From contig NZ_LT629771.1 of the NCBI RefSeq assembly GCF_900105175.1, positions 1,922,001 to 1,986,000 on the forward strand: DNA of 64,000 bases. Direction: 5' to 3'. A program made the translations under genes and the position numbers. Origin of the DNA: Jiangella sp. DSM 45060 (lineage in GTDB: Bacteria > Actinomycetota > Actinomycetes > Jiangellales > Jiangellaceae). Shown piece by piece: positions 27,256 through 37,000 of this stretch. The notes below the pieces were generated by a model. The model did not search any database, was not told the origin of the DNA, and saw only the letters and a program-made list of their open reading frames with translations. Positions within the stretch are counted from its first letter, which is position 1. Each line of letters opens with the position of its first letter.

Positions 27256-27275
27256 CCCACCCGCGGGCGGGTCAG
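27252..27275. terminator. Bidirectional terminator between the extradiol-like gene and the antitoxin-like gene
   Basis: A 10-pair stem with one A-C mismatch and a 4-base loop overlaps the stop codon of the extradiol-like gene and precedes the end of the convergent small gene. Confidence 0.55.
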
Positions 27276-27318
27276 CCGCACCGCACTCGAGACGAACCGG
27301 TGAAGAACCGGCGAACCG

Positions 27319-27531
27319 TCAGGAGGAGGGCGGGTTGTCCTCGCCCTTCTCGCCGTCGAGGCCGTCGATGAAGTCGCGGGCCTTGTCGTCGACGCCCTCG
27401 AGGTGCTCGCTGTACTTGCCGCCGGTCTTGTCGTCGATGAAGTCGGTGGCCTTGTCGACGCCGTCGCTGACCTTGTCAGCGTTGTCGGAGACCAGGTCCT
27501 GGACCTTGTTCTTGATCTCGTCGAAGCCCAT
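27319..27531 (-). CDS. Small MT0933/Rv0909-type antitoxin-like protein
   Basis: This is a 70-residue acidic protein, MGFDEIKNKVQDLVSDN onward, with heptad-like charged helices (DKVSDGVDKATDFIDDKTGGKYS). It matches the pattern of the mycobacterial MT0933 antitoxin family, which is often found without an obvious toxin. ATG 27531 has GAGGGGAAG 7 bases upstream. No toxin-like partner is adjacent: on this strand the next 500 bases upstream are non-coding. A stress or general accessory role is as likely as a toxin-antitoxin role. Confidence 0.75.
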   Translation of the reverse strand: MGFDEIKNKVQDLVSDNADKVSDGVDKATDFIDDKTGGKYSEHLEGVDDKARDFIDGLDGEKGEDNPPSS

Positions 27532-28066
27532 GATCGGCACTTCCCCTCGTTGACGTGAGCCGTCGGGCCGCCTGGTGCGACTCGACCAGTGCTCCCACCG
27601 ACGTTCATACCCCCACCTCCGGCGGCCCGCAACGCGTTCGGTGACACCCGTGCCGCTCGCCACGGGAATGAGGGGACGCCCGGCCGGAAATGACCGAGCC
27701 GAAAGTGCGTAACGCACCGAATATACCGTATCGCTCCCGGTGCGCGATCGGAGGGTCGCGAAGCCGCGCTCGAAATAGGGAAATTCCGAGTGAATGCACT
27801 GGTCAACGACGAATATTGTCAGGATCTTGCTATATCGTCATGAACCCCCTAGCGTGGATTGCGCCACGAGGGCCTGCCGCGGGGAATGCGCGGATGGTGG
27901 GCCGTGGTGTTCAGCCGTGGATGTGCGGGCCCGGCGCGGGCGTTCGCCCGATGTCAATGAAGCCTGTTTACCTGCGGTGACGTAGCTGCCGGCGGTCCGA
28001 ATCGGTGCAATGGCGCGCCGGTGCCCACACGCGCACGTGTCACTCGAGCACTCGTAGGGAGTTTCT
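27532..28066. other. 535-base non-coding gap before the betaine operon
   Basis: This stretch separates the antitoxin-like gene from the methyltransferase fusion. It is less GC-rich than the surroundings around 27690-27860, holds the candidate promoter and a long leader, and shows no open frame with a credible start and codon pattern. The antitoxin-like gene's promoter must also lie at its left end. Confidence 0.6.
27827..27855 (+). promoter_or_regulatory. Candidate promoter of the betaine/methyl-cycle operon
   Basis: TTGCTA (27827-27832) and TAGCGT (27850-27855) are separated by exactly 17 bases in the most AT-rich part of the gap. Transcription would begin near 27862, giving a leader of about 205 bases. 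I looked in the leader for SAM and S-adenosylhomocysteine riboswitch patterns and did not recognise one. Confidence 0.5.
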
Positions 28067-29773
28067 ATGCCCGGAAGTGATCAGAAGGGACTTCAACACA
28101 TTGCCGAGAGGTCGGCGATCCCAGACGCGCCGCAGGATTTCGGCGACAATCCACTCGAGGTTCGCACCACCGACCACTACACCGCCGAATATGTCGCGAG
28201 TTTCGTCGAGAAGTGGGACGAGCTGATCGACTGGAAGCGCCGCTACGAGAGCGAGGGCAGCTTCTTCATCGACCAGCTGCGCTCCCGCGGCGTGCGCAAG
28301 GTCCTGGACGTCGCGACCGGCACCGGCTTCCACTCCGTCCGCCTGCTGGAGGAGGGGTTCGAGACGGTCAGCGCGGACGGCAGCCCCGACATGCTGGCCA
28401 AGGCGTTCGCGAACGGCCTGACGCACGGCGGTCACATCCTGCGGGTCGTGCACGCGGACTGGCGGTGGCTGAACCGCGACGTCCACGGCGAGTACGACGC
28501 GATCGTCTGCCTGGGCAACTCCTTCACCCACCTGTTCTCGGAGCGCGACCGGCGCAAGGCGCTCGCGGAGTTCTACGCGATGCTCAAGCACGACGGCGTC
28601 CTCATCCTGGACCAGCGCAACTACGACGCGATCCTGGACGACGGCTTCGCCAGCAAGCACACCTACTACTACTGCGGCGAGGACGTCTCGGCCGAGCCCG
28701 AGCACGTCGACCCGGGCCTGGCGCGGTTCCGGTACCGCTTCTCCGACGGCTCGGAGTACCACCTGAACATGTTCCCGCTGCGCAAGGACTACGCGCGACG
28801 TCTGATGCGCGAGGTGGGCTTCCAGAAGGTGGAGACCTACGGCGACTTCCAGCAGACGTACGCCGACGACCGCCCGGACTTCTACATCCACGTCGCGGAG
28901 AAGAGTTACGTGCCTGACGAGGAGCTCACCGACCACTACTCCGCCGCGGTCCAGACGGCGCGGGACTACTACAACTCCGCCGACGCCGACGGCTTCTACG
29001 CCACCGTCTGGGGCGGCGAGGACATCCACGTCGGCACGTACGCCGCGGCTGACGAGGACATCGCCGTGGCCAGCAGGCGGACGGTGGCGACCATGGCGGC
29101 CCTGGTGGACATCGGACCGCGGCAGCGGGTCCTGGACGTCGGCTCCGGCTACGGCGGCGCGGCCCGGTACCTGGCCGGCACGTTCGGCTGCTCCGTCACC
29201 TGCCTGAACCTGAGCGAGGTCGAGAACGAGCGCAACCGCCGGCTCACCGCCGCGCAGGGGCTGGACGGACTGGTCGACGTGGTCGACGGGTCGTTCGAGG
29301 ACCTGCCGTTCGAGGACCAGGCCTTCGACGTCGTCTGGTCGCAGGACGCGTTCCTGCACAGCGGCGACCGGGCGCGTGTGCTGGAGGAGGCCGCACGGGT
29401 GCTCCGTCCCGGCGGCGTCATGGTGTTCACCGACCCGATGGCCGCGAACGACGCGTCGGCCGCGAGCCTGGCCCCGATCCTCCAGCGCCTGCATCTGGAG
29501 TCGATGGCGTCGCCGGCCTTCTACACCCAGCACCTCGGCCGCCTCGGCCTGACGTCGGTGGAGTTCCACGACCGCTCGCCCGACCTCGTCAGCCACTACC
29601 GGCGCGTGCTCGCCGAGACGGAGCGGCGCGCGGCCGAGCTGAACGGGGTGGTCGGCGACGACTACCTCGTGCGCATGAAGGCCGGCCTGCGCCACTGGAT
29701 CGACGGGGGCAGCGCCGGGCAGCTGACCTGGGGGATCTTCACCGCCCGACGCGAAGAAGGAGCGCAGCGATGA
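28067..29773 (+). CDS. Fused glycine/sarcosine N-methyltransferase and dimethylglycine N-methyltransferase (betaine synthesis)
   Basis: This 568-residue fusion should carry glycine to glycine betaine in three SAM-dependent methylations. The N-terminal half (about 25-285) is a glycine/sarcosine methyltransferase with SAM loop [12 protein letters not shown] and YYYCGEDVS. The C-terminal half (about 290-568) resembles sarcosine/dimethylglycine methyltransferase, with [14 protein letters not shown] loop [15 protein letters not shown] (about 353-367), [10 protein letters not shown] and the end LTWGIFTAR. The same fusion is known in halophilic actinomycetes such as Actinopolyspora. The start codon is ATG 28067, with AGGGAG before it. 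It is the first gene of the operon and its stop overlaps metK by four bases. Osmotic control is likely but no specific site was recognised. Confidence 0.93.
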   Translation: MPGSDQKGLQHIAERSAIPDAPQDFGDNPLEVRTTDHYTAEYVASFVEKWDELIDWKRRYESEGSFFIDQLRSRGVRKVLDVATGTGFHSVRLLEEGFETVSADGSPDMLAKAFANGLTHGGHILRVVHADWRWLNRDVHGEYDAIVCLGNSFTHLFSERDRRKALAEFYAMLKHDGVLILDQRNYDAILDDGFASKHTYYYCGEDVSAEPEHVDPGLARFRYRFSDGSEYHLNMFPLRKDYARRLMREVGFQKVETYGDFQQTYADDRPDFYIHVAEKSYVPDEELTDHYSAAVQTARDYYNSADADGFYATVWGGEDIHVGTYAAADEDIAVASRRTVATMAALVDIGPRQRVLDVGSGYGGAARYLAGTFGCSVTCLNLSEVENERNRRLTAAQGLDGLVDVVDGSFEDLPFEDQAFDVVWSQDAFLHSGDRARVLEEAARVLRPGGVMVFTDPMAANDASAASLAPILQRLHLESMASPAFYTQHLGRLGLTSVEFHDRSPDLVSHYRRVLAETERRAAELNGVVGDDYLVRMKAGLRHWIDGGSAGQLTWGIFTARREEGAQR

Positions 29774-30966
29774 CCTTTCGGCGGCTGTTCACCAGCGAGT
29801 CGGTGACGGAGGGCCACCCGGACAAGATGGCCGACGCGATCAGCGACTCCATCCTGGACGCGATGCTGGCCCAGGATCCACGGTCCCGGGTCGCCGTCGA
29901 GACGCTCATCACGACCGGTCAGGTGCACGTCGCGGGGGAGGTGACCACCAGCGGCTACGTCGACATCCCGGCGATCGTGCGGGACCGGATCCTGCGCATC
30001 GGCTACGACTCGTCGGCCAAGGGGTTCGACGGCGAGTCGTGCGGCGTCAACGTCGCGATCGACGCGCAGTCCGCCGACATCGCCCAGGGCGTCGACGCGG
30101 CGCACGAGCTGCGGGTCGAGGGCGCCACGGACGTCATCGACGCCCAGGGCGCGGGCGACCAGGGGCTGATGTTCGGCTACGCCTGCTCGGACACGCCCGA
30201 GCTGATGCCGCTGCCGATCGCGCTGGCCCACCGGCTGTCCCAGCGGCTCGCGGCGGTGCGCCGCGACGGCGTCCTGCCGTACCTGCGGCCGGACGGCAAG
30301 ACGCAGGTGACCGTCGAGTACGAGGGCGAGCGTCCGGTGCGCCTCGACACCGTCGTGGTGTCGAGCCAGCACGCCGCGGACATCGACCTGGACAAGATGC
30401 TGGCCGTGGACGTGCGCGACCACGTCATGGCGCCGGTGCTGGCCGACGTCGACCTGGACACGACGAGCACGCGCCTGCTGGTCAACCCGACCGGACGGTT
30501 CGTGGTCGGCGGGCCGGTCGGCGACGCCGGGCTGACCGGACGCAAGATCATCGTCGACACCTACGGCGGCATGGCCCGGCACGGCGGCGGCGCCTTCTCC
30601 GGCAAGGACCCGTCCAAGGTCGACCGGTCGGCGGCGTACGCGATGCGGTGGGTGGCGAAGAACGCCGTCGCCGCGGGCCTGGCCGGACGACTCGAGGTGC
30701 AGGTGGCCTACGCCATCGGGAAGGCCGCGCCGGTCGGGCTGTTCGTCGAGACGTTCGGCACCGAGGCGGTCGACCCGGAGAAGATCCAGCTGGCCATCGA
30801 GGAGGTGTTCGACCTGCGCCCCGCCGCGATCATCCGCGACCTCGACCTGCTGCGTCCGCTCTACGCGCCGACCGCCGCCTACGGCCACTTCGGCCGTCCC
30901 GACCTCGATCTGCCCTGGGAGCGGACCGACCGCGTCGGCCAGCTGCGCGAAGCCGCCCGAGCCTGA
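29770..30966 (+). CDS. metK: S-adenosylmethionine synthetase
   Basis: This 398-residue enzyme makes SAM from methionine and ATP. It shows the family hallmarks [28 protein letters not shown] (ATP site), [19 protein letters not shown] and the end YGHFGR. ATG 29770 overlaps the stop of the methyltransferase fusion, so SAM supply is translationally tied to its main consumer. Actinomycetes normally carry another metK elsewhere, so this is probably a dedicated second copy. That cannot be checked within the window. Confidence 0.96.
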   Translation: MTFRRLFTSESVTEGHPDKMADAISDSILDAMLAQDPRSRVAVETLITTGQVHVAGEVTTSGYVDIPAIVRDRILRIGYDSSAKGFDGESCGVNVAIDAQSADIAQGVDAAHELRVEGATDVIDAQGAGDQGLMFGYACSDTPELMPLPIALAHRLSQRLAAVRRDGVLPYLRPDGKTQVTVEYEGERPVRLDTVVVSSQHAADIDLDKMLAVDVRDHVMAPVLADVDLDTTSTRLLVNPTGRFVVGGPVGDAGLTGRKIIVDTYGGMARHGGGAFSGKDPSKVDRSAAYAMRWVAKNAVAAGLAGRLEVQVAYAIGKAAPVGLFVETFGTEAVDPEKIQLAIEEVFDLRPAAIIRDLDLLRPLYAPTAAYGHFGRPDLDLPWERTDRVGQLREAARA

Positions 30967-30986
30967 CCACACGAGGAGGCCCTGCC

Positions 30987-31967
30987 ATGCGCGTCGCCGT
31001 GACCGGCTCGATCGCCACCGACTACCTGATGGTGTTTCCCGGACGCTTCACCGACCAGCTCGTCGCCGACCGGCTCGAGCAGGTGTCCCTGTCGTTCCTC
31101 ATCGACCGGCTCGACGTCCGGCGCGGTGGGGTGGCGGCCAACATCTCCTACGGCATGGGCGCGCTGGGACTGCGCCCGCTCCTGGTCGGCGCCGTGGGCC
31201 AGGACTTCGACGAGTACCGCTCCTGGCTCGAGCGGGGCGGCGTCGACACCTCGCACGTCCGGGTGTCCGAGGAGCGGCACACGGCCCGCTACCTGTGCAC
31301 CAGCGACAGCATGAACAACCAGATCGCGTCGTTCTACTCCGGCGCCATGGCCGAGACCGGCGAGATCGACCTGGGCGCCGTCGCCGAGCGGGCCGGAGGC
31401 CTCGACCTCGTCCTCGTCGGCGCGAGCGACCCGGACGGCATGATCCGGCACACCCAGCAGTGCCGCGATCTCGGCCTGCCGTTCGTCGCGGACTTCTCCC
31501 AGCAGATCGCCCGCATGAGCGGCGAGGAGGTCGCGTCGCTGGTGCCCGGCGCCCGGTTCCTGTTCACCAACGAGTACGAGGCCGGCCTGCTGTGCGAGAA
31601 GACCGGCTGGTCGCACGGTGACGTGCTGGAGCGGGTCGGCGGCTGGATGACGACGCTCGGCGCCGGCGGCGCGCGGCTGGAGGCGAAGGGCGCCGCGCCC
31701 GTCGTGGTCCCGTGCGTGCCGGCGAAGCGCGAACTCGACCCGACCGGCATCGGCGACGCGTTCCGAGCCGGCTTCCTGGCCGCGTTGTCGTGGGGCGTCC
31801 CGCTCGAACGGGCCATGCAGACGGGGTGCCTGCTCGCCACGCTCACCATCGAGGCGCGCGGGCCGCAGGAGTACCTCGTCGACTCCGCGGCCTTCCACCG
31901 CCGCATGGCCGACGCGTACGGCGACGACGCCGCGGCCGAGATCCAGCCGTTCCTGCCCGCCGCCTGA
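30987..31967 (+). CDS. adoK: Adenosine kinase (PfkB family, mycobacterial AdoK type)
   Basis: This 326-residue ribokinase-fold enzyme closely follows the pattern of Mycobacterium tuberculosis adenosine kinase Rv2202c as I remember it: VAVTGSIATDYLMVFPGRF, RRGGVAANISYG, TARYLCTSDSMNNQIASFYSGAM, DFSQQIARMSGEE, LFTNEYEAGLLCEKTGWS. The catalytic motif is DPTGIGDAFRAG (about residues 250-261). It converts adenosine, released from S-adenosylhomocysteine by AhcY, to AMP and so pulls that reversible reaction forward. AGGAGG lies 9 bases before ATG 30987. It sits 20 bases after metK in the same operon. Confidence 0.9.
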   Translation: MRVAVTGSIATDYLMVFPGRFTDQLVADRLEQVSLSFLIDRLDVRRGGVAANISYGMGALGLRPLLVGAVGQDFDEYRSWLERGGVDTSHVRVSEERHTARYLCTSDSMNNQIASFYSGAMAETGEIDLGAVAERAGGLDLVLVGASDPDGMIRHTQQCRDLGLPFVADFSQQIARMSGEEVASLVPGARFLFTNEYEAGLLCEKTGWSHGDVLERVGGWMTTLGAGGARLEAKGAAPVVVPCVPAKRELDPTGIGDAFRAGFLAALSWGVPLERAMQTGCLLATLTIEARGPQEYLVDSAAFHRRMADAYGDDAAAEIQPFLPAA

Positions 31968-31978
31968 GAGGGGACCGC

Positions 31979-34900
31979 GTGACCGAGACCTTCATCGAGG
32001 CCCTCGACCGGCGCGTGCTCGTGGCCGACGGCGCCATGGGCACCATGCTGCAGAGCCACGACCTCGGGCTGGACGACTTCGCCGGGCTCGAGGGGTGCAA
32101 CGAGATCCTGAACGTCACCCGGCCCGACGTCGTGCGGTCGGTGCACCGGGCCTACTACGACGCCGGGTCCGACCTCGTCGAGACGAACACCTTCGGCGCC
32201 AACTGGGCCAACCTCGCCGAGTACGACATCGCCGGGCGCATCGGCGAGCTGGCCGAGGCCGGCGCCCGGCTGGCCCGCGAGACGGCGGACGAGTTCGCCA
32301 CGCCGGACCGCCCGCGGTTCGTCCTCGGCTCGGTCGGGCCCGGCACGAAGCTGCCGACGCTCGGCCACGTCCGCTACGCGCACCTCCGCGACGCCTACGC
32401 CGAGCAGGTGACAGGCCTGTTGGCCGGCGGCATCGACGCCGTCCTCGTCGAGACCAGCCAGGACCTGCTGCAGGCGAAGGCGGCGATCCTGGGCGCGAAG
32501 CGGGCGATGCGGGCGGCGGGCCACGACGTCCCGATCGTCGTCCAGGTGACCGTCGAGACCACCGGCACCATGCTGGTGGGCAGCGAGATCGGCGCGGCCG
32601 TGACGGCCCTTGAGCCGCTGGGCGTCGACCTCATCGGGATGAACTGCGCCACGGGACCGGCCGAGATGGGCGAGCACCTGCGCTACCTCGCCCGCCACGC
32701 GCGGGTGCCGATCTCGGTCATGCCGAACGCCGGGCTGCCGGAGCTCGGCCCGGACGGCGCGGTGTACCCGCTCGGCCCGGACCAGCTGGCCGGCGCGCTC
32801 GCCGGGTTCGTCCGCGAGCACGGCGCCCGGCTGGTCGGCGGCTGCTGCGGCACGACGCCCGAGCACCTGCGCGCCGTCGTCGACGCGGTGGGCGGGCTGG
32901 CCCCGGCCGAGCGCTCGCCGGAACGCGAGGCGGGCGTCGCGTCGGTCTACCAGAGCGTGCCCTTCCGCCAGGACACCAGCGTGCTGGTGATCGGCGAGCG
33001 GACCAACGCCAACGGCTCGAAGGCGTTCCGGACGGCGATGGCGGACGAGCGCTGGGACGACTGCGTCGAGATCGCCCGGGCGCAGACCCGCGACGGCGCC
33101 CACCTGATCGACCTCTGCGTCGACTACGTCGGCCGCGACGGCGTCGCCGACATGGACACGCTGGCGTTCCGGCTGGCCACGGCCTCGACGTTGCCCGTCA
33201 TGCTCGACTCCACCGAACCGGCGGTGCTCGAGGCGGGCCTGGAACGCCTCGGCGGACGCTGCGTGATCAACTCGGTGAACTACGAGGACGGCGACGGGCC
33301 GGACTCGCGGTTCCAGCGCGCGATGCGCGTCGCCAGCGAGCACGGCGCCGCCGTCGTCGCCCTCTGCATCGACGAGGAGGGGCAGGCGCGGACGGCGGAC
33401 TGGAAGGTCCGCGTGGCGTCGCGGCTGATCGAGGACCTCACCGCGAACTGGGGGCTCGCCCTCGACGACATCATCGTCGACACCCTGACCTTCCCGATCT
33501 CGACGGGTCAGGAGGAGGTCCGCCGCGACGCGGCCGAGACGATCGAGGCGATTCGCCGGCTGCGCGAGCGGTACCCGGCCGTGCAGACGACGCTGGGCGT
33601 GTCGAACGTGTCGTTCGGCCTGAACCCCGCCGCCCGGCAGGTGCTCAACTCCGTCTTCCTGCACGAGTGCGTGGAGGCCGGCCTGACGACGGCGATCGTG
33701 CACGCGTCGAAGATCCTGCCGATGTCGCGGATCCCGGACGAGCAGCGTGCCGTCGCCCTCGACCTCATCCACGACCGGCGGCGCGACGGGTACGACCCGC
33801 TGCAGCGGTTCATGGAGCTGTTCGAGGGCGCCACCGCCGCGTCGAACCGGGAGACCCGGGCCGAGGAGCTGGCCCGGCTGCCGCTGGGGGAGCGGCTGGA
33901 GCGGCGCATCGTCGACGGCGAGCGCAACGGCCTCGAGGCCGACCTCGACGAGGCGCTGACCGAGCGGCCCGCCCTCGAGATCGTCAACGACACGCTGCTG
34001 TCCGGCATGAGGACCGTCGGCGAGCTGTTCGGGTCGGGGCAGATGCAGCTGCCGTTCGTGCTGCAGTCCGCCGAGGTGATGAAGGCGGCGGTCGCGCACC
34101 TGGAACCGCACATGGAGAAGGACGAATCCGGCGGCAAGGGCCGGATCGTGCTGGCGACGGTCAAGGGCGACGTGCACGACATCGGCAAGAACCTCGTCGA
34201 CATCATCCTCTCCAACAACGGCTACGACGTCGTCAACCTCGGGATCAAGCAGCCGGTCGGCGCGATCATCGACGCCGCGAGCGAGCACCGGGCCGACGCC
34301 GTCGGCATGTCCGGGCTGCTGGTGAAGTCGACGGTGGTCATGAAGGAGAACCTCGAGGAGATGAACGCGCGCGGCGTGGCCGAGACCTGGCCCGTGTTGC
34401 TGGGCGGGGCGGCGCTGAACCGCACGTTCGTCGAGGACGACCTCGCCGCGGTCTACAAGGGCGAGGTCAGCTACGCCCGCGACGCCTTCGAGGGCCTGCG
34501 GCTGATGGACTCCATCATGAAGCGCAAGCAGGGCGGCGTCGTCGAGGCGGACCCGGAGGCCGAGGCCAAGCGCGCGCAGCGGCGGGCCCGGCGGCAGCGG
34601 TCGAAGCAGCTCGCGCAGGCGCGCCGCGCCGAGCCGGAGGCGCCCCCGCCCGGCGGCCGGTCCGATGTCGCCGCCGACGTCCCCGTCCCCGAGCCGCCGT
34701 TCTGGGGCACCCGGGTGGTGCGCGGCGTCGCGCTGGCCGACTACGCGGCGCTGCTGGACGAACGCGCGACGTTCCTCGGCCAGTGGGGGCTGCGCGGCGC
34801 CCGATCCGGGGACGGCCCCGGCTACGAGGAGCTGGTCGAGACCGAGGGCCGGCCGCGGCTGCGGTACTGGCTGGACGAGCTGACCACCCGGGGCGTCGTC

Positions 34901-35518
34901 GCGCACGCCGCGGTCGTGTACGGCTACGTCCCGTGTGTCGCCGAGGGCGACGACCTCGTCGTCCTGGACGCGCCCGCGCCGGATGCCGGCGAACGCTGCC
35001 GCTTCACCTTCCCGCGGCAGCGACGGGACCGGCGGCTGTGCCTGGCCGACTACTTCCGTCCCCGGGACCTGGCCGTGAGCTCGGGCGGGGTGGACGTGCT
35101 GCCGCTGCAGCTGGTGACGATGGGGCAGCCGATCGCCGACTTCGCCAACGAGCTGTTCGCCGCCGACGCCTACCGCGACTACCTCGAGGTGCACGGGCTC
35201 GGGGTCCAGCTCACCGAGGCGCTGGCCGAGTACTGGCACCGCCGGGTCCGCCAGGAGCTGCGGCTGCCCGGTGGCGGGTCCGTCGCGGCCGAGGACGCCG
35301 ACGACGTCACCGAGTTCTTCCGGCTGGGCTACCGCGGCGCCCGGTACTCGCTGGGGTACGGCGCGTGTCCCGACCTGCGCGACCGCGAGAAGGTCGTCGC
35401 GCTGCTCGACCCCGGCCGCATCGGGGTCACGCTCTCGGAGGAGCACCAGCTGCATCCCGAGCAGTCGACCGATGCCTTGGTGGTGCACCACCCCGAGGCC
35501 GTCTACTTCACCGCCTGA
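31979..35518 (+). CDS. metH: Cobalamin-dependent methionine synthase
   Basis: This 1179-residue four-module enzyme remakes methionine from homocysteine with methyl-tetrahydrofolate. Modules are homocysteine binding (1-300, zinc cysteines in GMNCATGP and GGCCGTTPEH), pterin binding (about 325-590, INSVNYEDG and DTLTFPISTG), the B12 cap and cobalamin domain (about 615-850, axial histidine in DVHDIGKN, about residue 733, and GMSGLLVKST), a Lys/Arg-rich linker, and the SAM-dependent reactivation domain (about 890-1170, RYSLGYGACPDL). All modules are present, so it should be self-reactivating. GTG 31979 follows GAGAGGGG. It lies 11 bases after adoK. It needs B12, as does NrdJ later in the window. 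Confidence 0.96.
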   Translation: MTETFIEALDRRVLVADGAMGTMLQSHDLGLDDFAGLEGCNEILNVTRPDVVRSVHRAYYDAGSDLVETNTFGANWANLAEYDIAGRIGELAEAGARLARETADEFATPDRPRFVLGSVGPGTKLPTLGHVRYAHLRDAYAEQVTGLLAGGIDAVLVETSQDLLQAKAAILGAKRAMRAAGHDVPIVVQVTVETTGTMLVGSEIGAAVTALEPLGVDLIGMNCATGPAEMGEHLRYLARHARVPISVMPNAGLPELGPDGAVYPLGPDQLAGALAGFVREHGARLVGGCCGTTPEHLRAVVDAVGGLAPAERSPEREAGVASVYQSVPFRQDTSVLVIGERTNANGSKAFRTAMADERWDDCVEIARAQTRDGAHLIDLCVDYVGRDGVADMDTLAFRLATASTLPVMLDSTEPAVLEAGLERLGGRCVINSVNYEDGDGPDSRFQRAMRVASEHGAAVVALCIDEEGQARTADWKVRVASRLIEDLTANWGLALDDIIVDTLTFPISTGQEEVRRDAAETIEAIRRLRERYPAVQTTLGVSNVSFGLNPAARQVLNSVFLHECVEAGLTTAIVHASKILPMSRIPDEQRAVALDLIHDRRRDGYDPLQRFMELFEGATAASNRETRAEELARLPLGERLERRIVDGERNGLEADLDEALTERPALEIVNDTLLSGMRTVGELFGSGQMQLPFVLQSAEVMKAAVAHLEPHMEKDESGGKGRIVLATVKGDVHDIGKNLVDIILSNNGYDVVNLGIKQPVGAIIDAASEHRADAVGMSGLLVKSTVVMKENLEEMNARGVAETWPVLLGGAALNRTFVEDDLAAVYKGEVSYARDAFEGLRLMDSIMKRKQGGVVEADPEAEAKRAQRRARRQRSKQLAQARRAEPEAPPPGGRSDVAADVPVPEPPFWGTRVVRGVALADYAALLDERATFLGQWGLRGARSGDGPGYEELVETEGRPRLRYWLDELTTRGVVAHAAVVYGYVPCVAEGDDLVVLDAPAPDAGERCRFTFPRQRRDRRLCLADYFRPRDLAVSSGGVDVLPLQLVTMGQPIADFANELFAADAYRDYLEVHGLGVQLTEALAEYWHRRVRQELRLPGGGSVAAEDADDVTEFFRLGYRGARYSLGYGACPDLRDREKVVALLDPGRIGVTLSEEHQLHPEQSTDALVVHHPEAVYFTA

Positions 35519-35539
35519 TCGAACAGAGGAGCCGTTTCC

Positions 35540-36976
35540 ATGTCCCTCGATTTCAAGGTTGCTGACCTGTCGTTGGCCGATTTCGGTCGTCGTGAGATCC
35601 GTTTGGCCGAGCATGAGATGCCGGGTTTGATGGCGATGCGTGCCCAGTTCGGGCAGAGCAAGCCGTTGACCGGTGCCCGGATCACGGGGTCGTTGCACAT
35701 GACGGTGCAGACGGCGGTGTTGATCGAGACGTTGGTGGCGTTGGGCGCGGATGTGCGCTGGGCCAGTTGCAACATCTTCTCCACCCAGGATCACGCGGCC
35801 GCGGCGATCGCGGTGGGCCCCACCGGGAGCGTGGACGCGCCGGCGGGGGTGCCGGTGTTCGCGTGGAAGGGGGAGTCGTTGGAGGAGTACTGGTGGTGCA
35901 CGGAGCAGGCGTTGACCTGGCCCGGCCACGCGGGCCCGAACATGATCCTCGACGATGGTGGTGACGCGACGCTGCTGGTGCACAAGGGGGTGGAGTTCGA
36001 GAAGGCCGGCGCCGTCCCCGACCCCGCGGCCGGTGATGCGGAGGAGTGGCGGGTGGTGCTGGGCCTGTTGAAGCGGTCGCTGGCCGAGAGCCAGGACCGG
36101 TGGACGGCGATGGCGGGAGACATTCGCGGGGTGACGGAGGAGACGACGACCGGGGTGCACCGGTTGTACGAGATGATGCGCGACGGGGCGTTGTTGTTCC
36201 CGGGTATCAACGTGAACGACTCGGTGACGAAGAGCAAGTTCGACAACAAGTACGGGTGCCGGCATTCGCTGATCGACGGGATCAACCGGGCCACCGATGT
36301 GTTGATCGGTGGCAAGGTGGCGGTGGTGTGCGGGTACGGCGACGTGGGCAAGGGGTGCGCGGAGTCGCTGCGCGGTCAGGGCGCGCGGGTGGTGGTGACG
36401 GAGATCGACCCGATCTGTGCGTTGCAGGCGGCGATGGACGGCTACGAGGTCACCACCCTGGATGAGGCGATCGAGCGGGCGGACATCGTGATCACCGCGA
36501 CCGGGAACAAGGACGTCATCACCGTGGAGCATCTGGCGCGGGCGAAGCATCAGGCGATCATCGGGAACATCGGGCATTTCGACAACGAGATCGACATGGC
36601 CGGGCTGGCCGCCGTCGACGGTGTGGTGCGCACCGAGATCAAGGCGCAGGTGCACGAGTGGGCGTTCCCGGATGGGCACACGGTGATCGTGTTGTCCGAG
36701 GGGCGGTTGTTGAACCTGGGGAACGCGACCGGGCATCCGTCGTTCGTGATGTCGAACTCGTTCACCAACCAGGTGCTGGCGCAGATCGAGTTGTTCGCGA
36801 AGACGACCGACTATCCGCTGGGGGTGTACACGCTGCCCAAGCACCTGGACGAGCAGGTCGCCCGGCTGCACCTGGACGCGCTCGGGGTCAAACTCACCGA
36901 ACTCACGCCGGCGCAGTCGTCCTACCTCGGCATCCCCGTCCAGGGCCCGTACAAGAGCGAGCACTACCGCTACTGA
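35540..36976 (+). CDS. ahcY: S-adenosyl-L-homocysteine hydrolase
   Basis: This 478-residue NAD-dependent enzyme splits S-adenosylhomocysteine, the inhibitory product of the methyltransferase, into homocysteine and adenosine. It shows [16 protein letters not shown], the NAD loop CGYGDVGKG (about 265-273), [12 protein letters not shown] and the conserved end [15 protein letters not shown] lies before ATG 35540. Codon use is odd: eight of the leucines in roughly the first 75 codons are TTG and many arginines CGT, while neighbours use CTG/CTC and CGC/CGG. Near the 3' end (after about 36830) the usual codons return. This points to a transferred or recombined gene. Confidence 0.96.
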   Translation: MSLDFKVADLSLADFGRREIRLAEHEMPGLMAMRAQFGQSKPLTGARITGSLHMTVQTAVLIETLVALGADVRWASCNIFSTQDHAAAAIAVGPTGSVDAPAGVPVFAWKGESLEEYWWCTEQALTWPGHAGPNMILDDGGDATLLVHKGVEFEKAGAVPDPAAGDAEEWRVVLGLLKRSLAESQDRWTAMAGDIRGVTEETTTGVHRLYEMMRDGALLFPGINVNDSVTKSKFDNKYGCRHSLIDGINRATDVLIGGKVAVVCGYGDVGKGCAESLRGQGARVVVTEIDPICALQAAMDGYEVTTLDEAIERADIVITATGNKDVITVEHLARAKHQAIIGNIGHFDNEIDMAGLAAVDGVVRTEIKAQVHEWAFPDGHTVIVLSEGRLLNLGNATGHPSFVMSNSFTNQVLAQIELFAKTTDYPLGVYTLPKHLDEQVARLHLDALGVKLTELTPAQSSYLGIPVQGPYKSEHYRY

Positions 36977-37000
36977 CGGCCGACGAGCCCAGGGGCAGCC

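Noticed and set aside
27690-27985. Short plus-strand frames in the gap before the betaine operon
   Set aside because: No ribosome sites, irregular codon use, and they overlap the promoter region.
27862-28066. A SAM or S-adenosylhomocysteine riboswitch before the betaine operon
   Set aside because: I could not match the conserved loops of the known classes by eye. A covariance search would decide.
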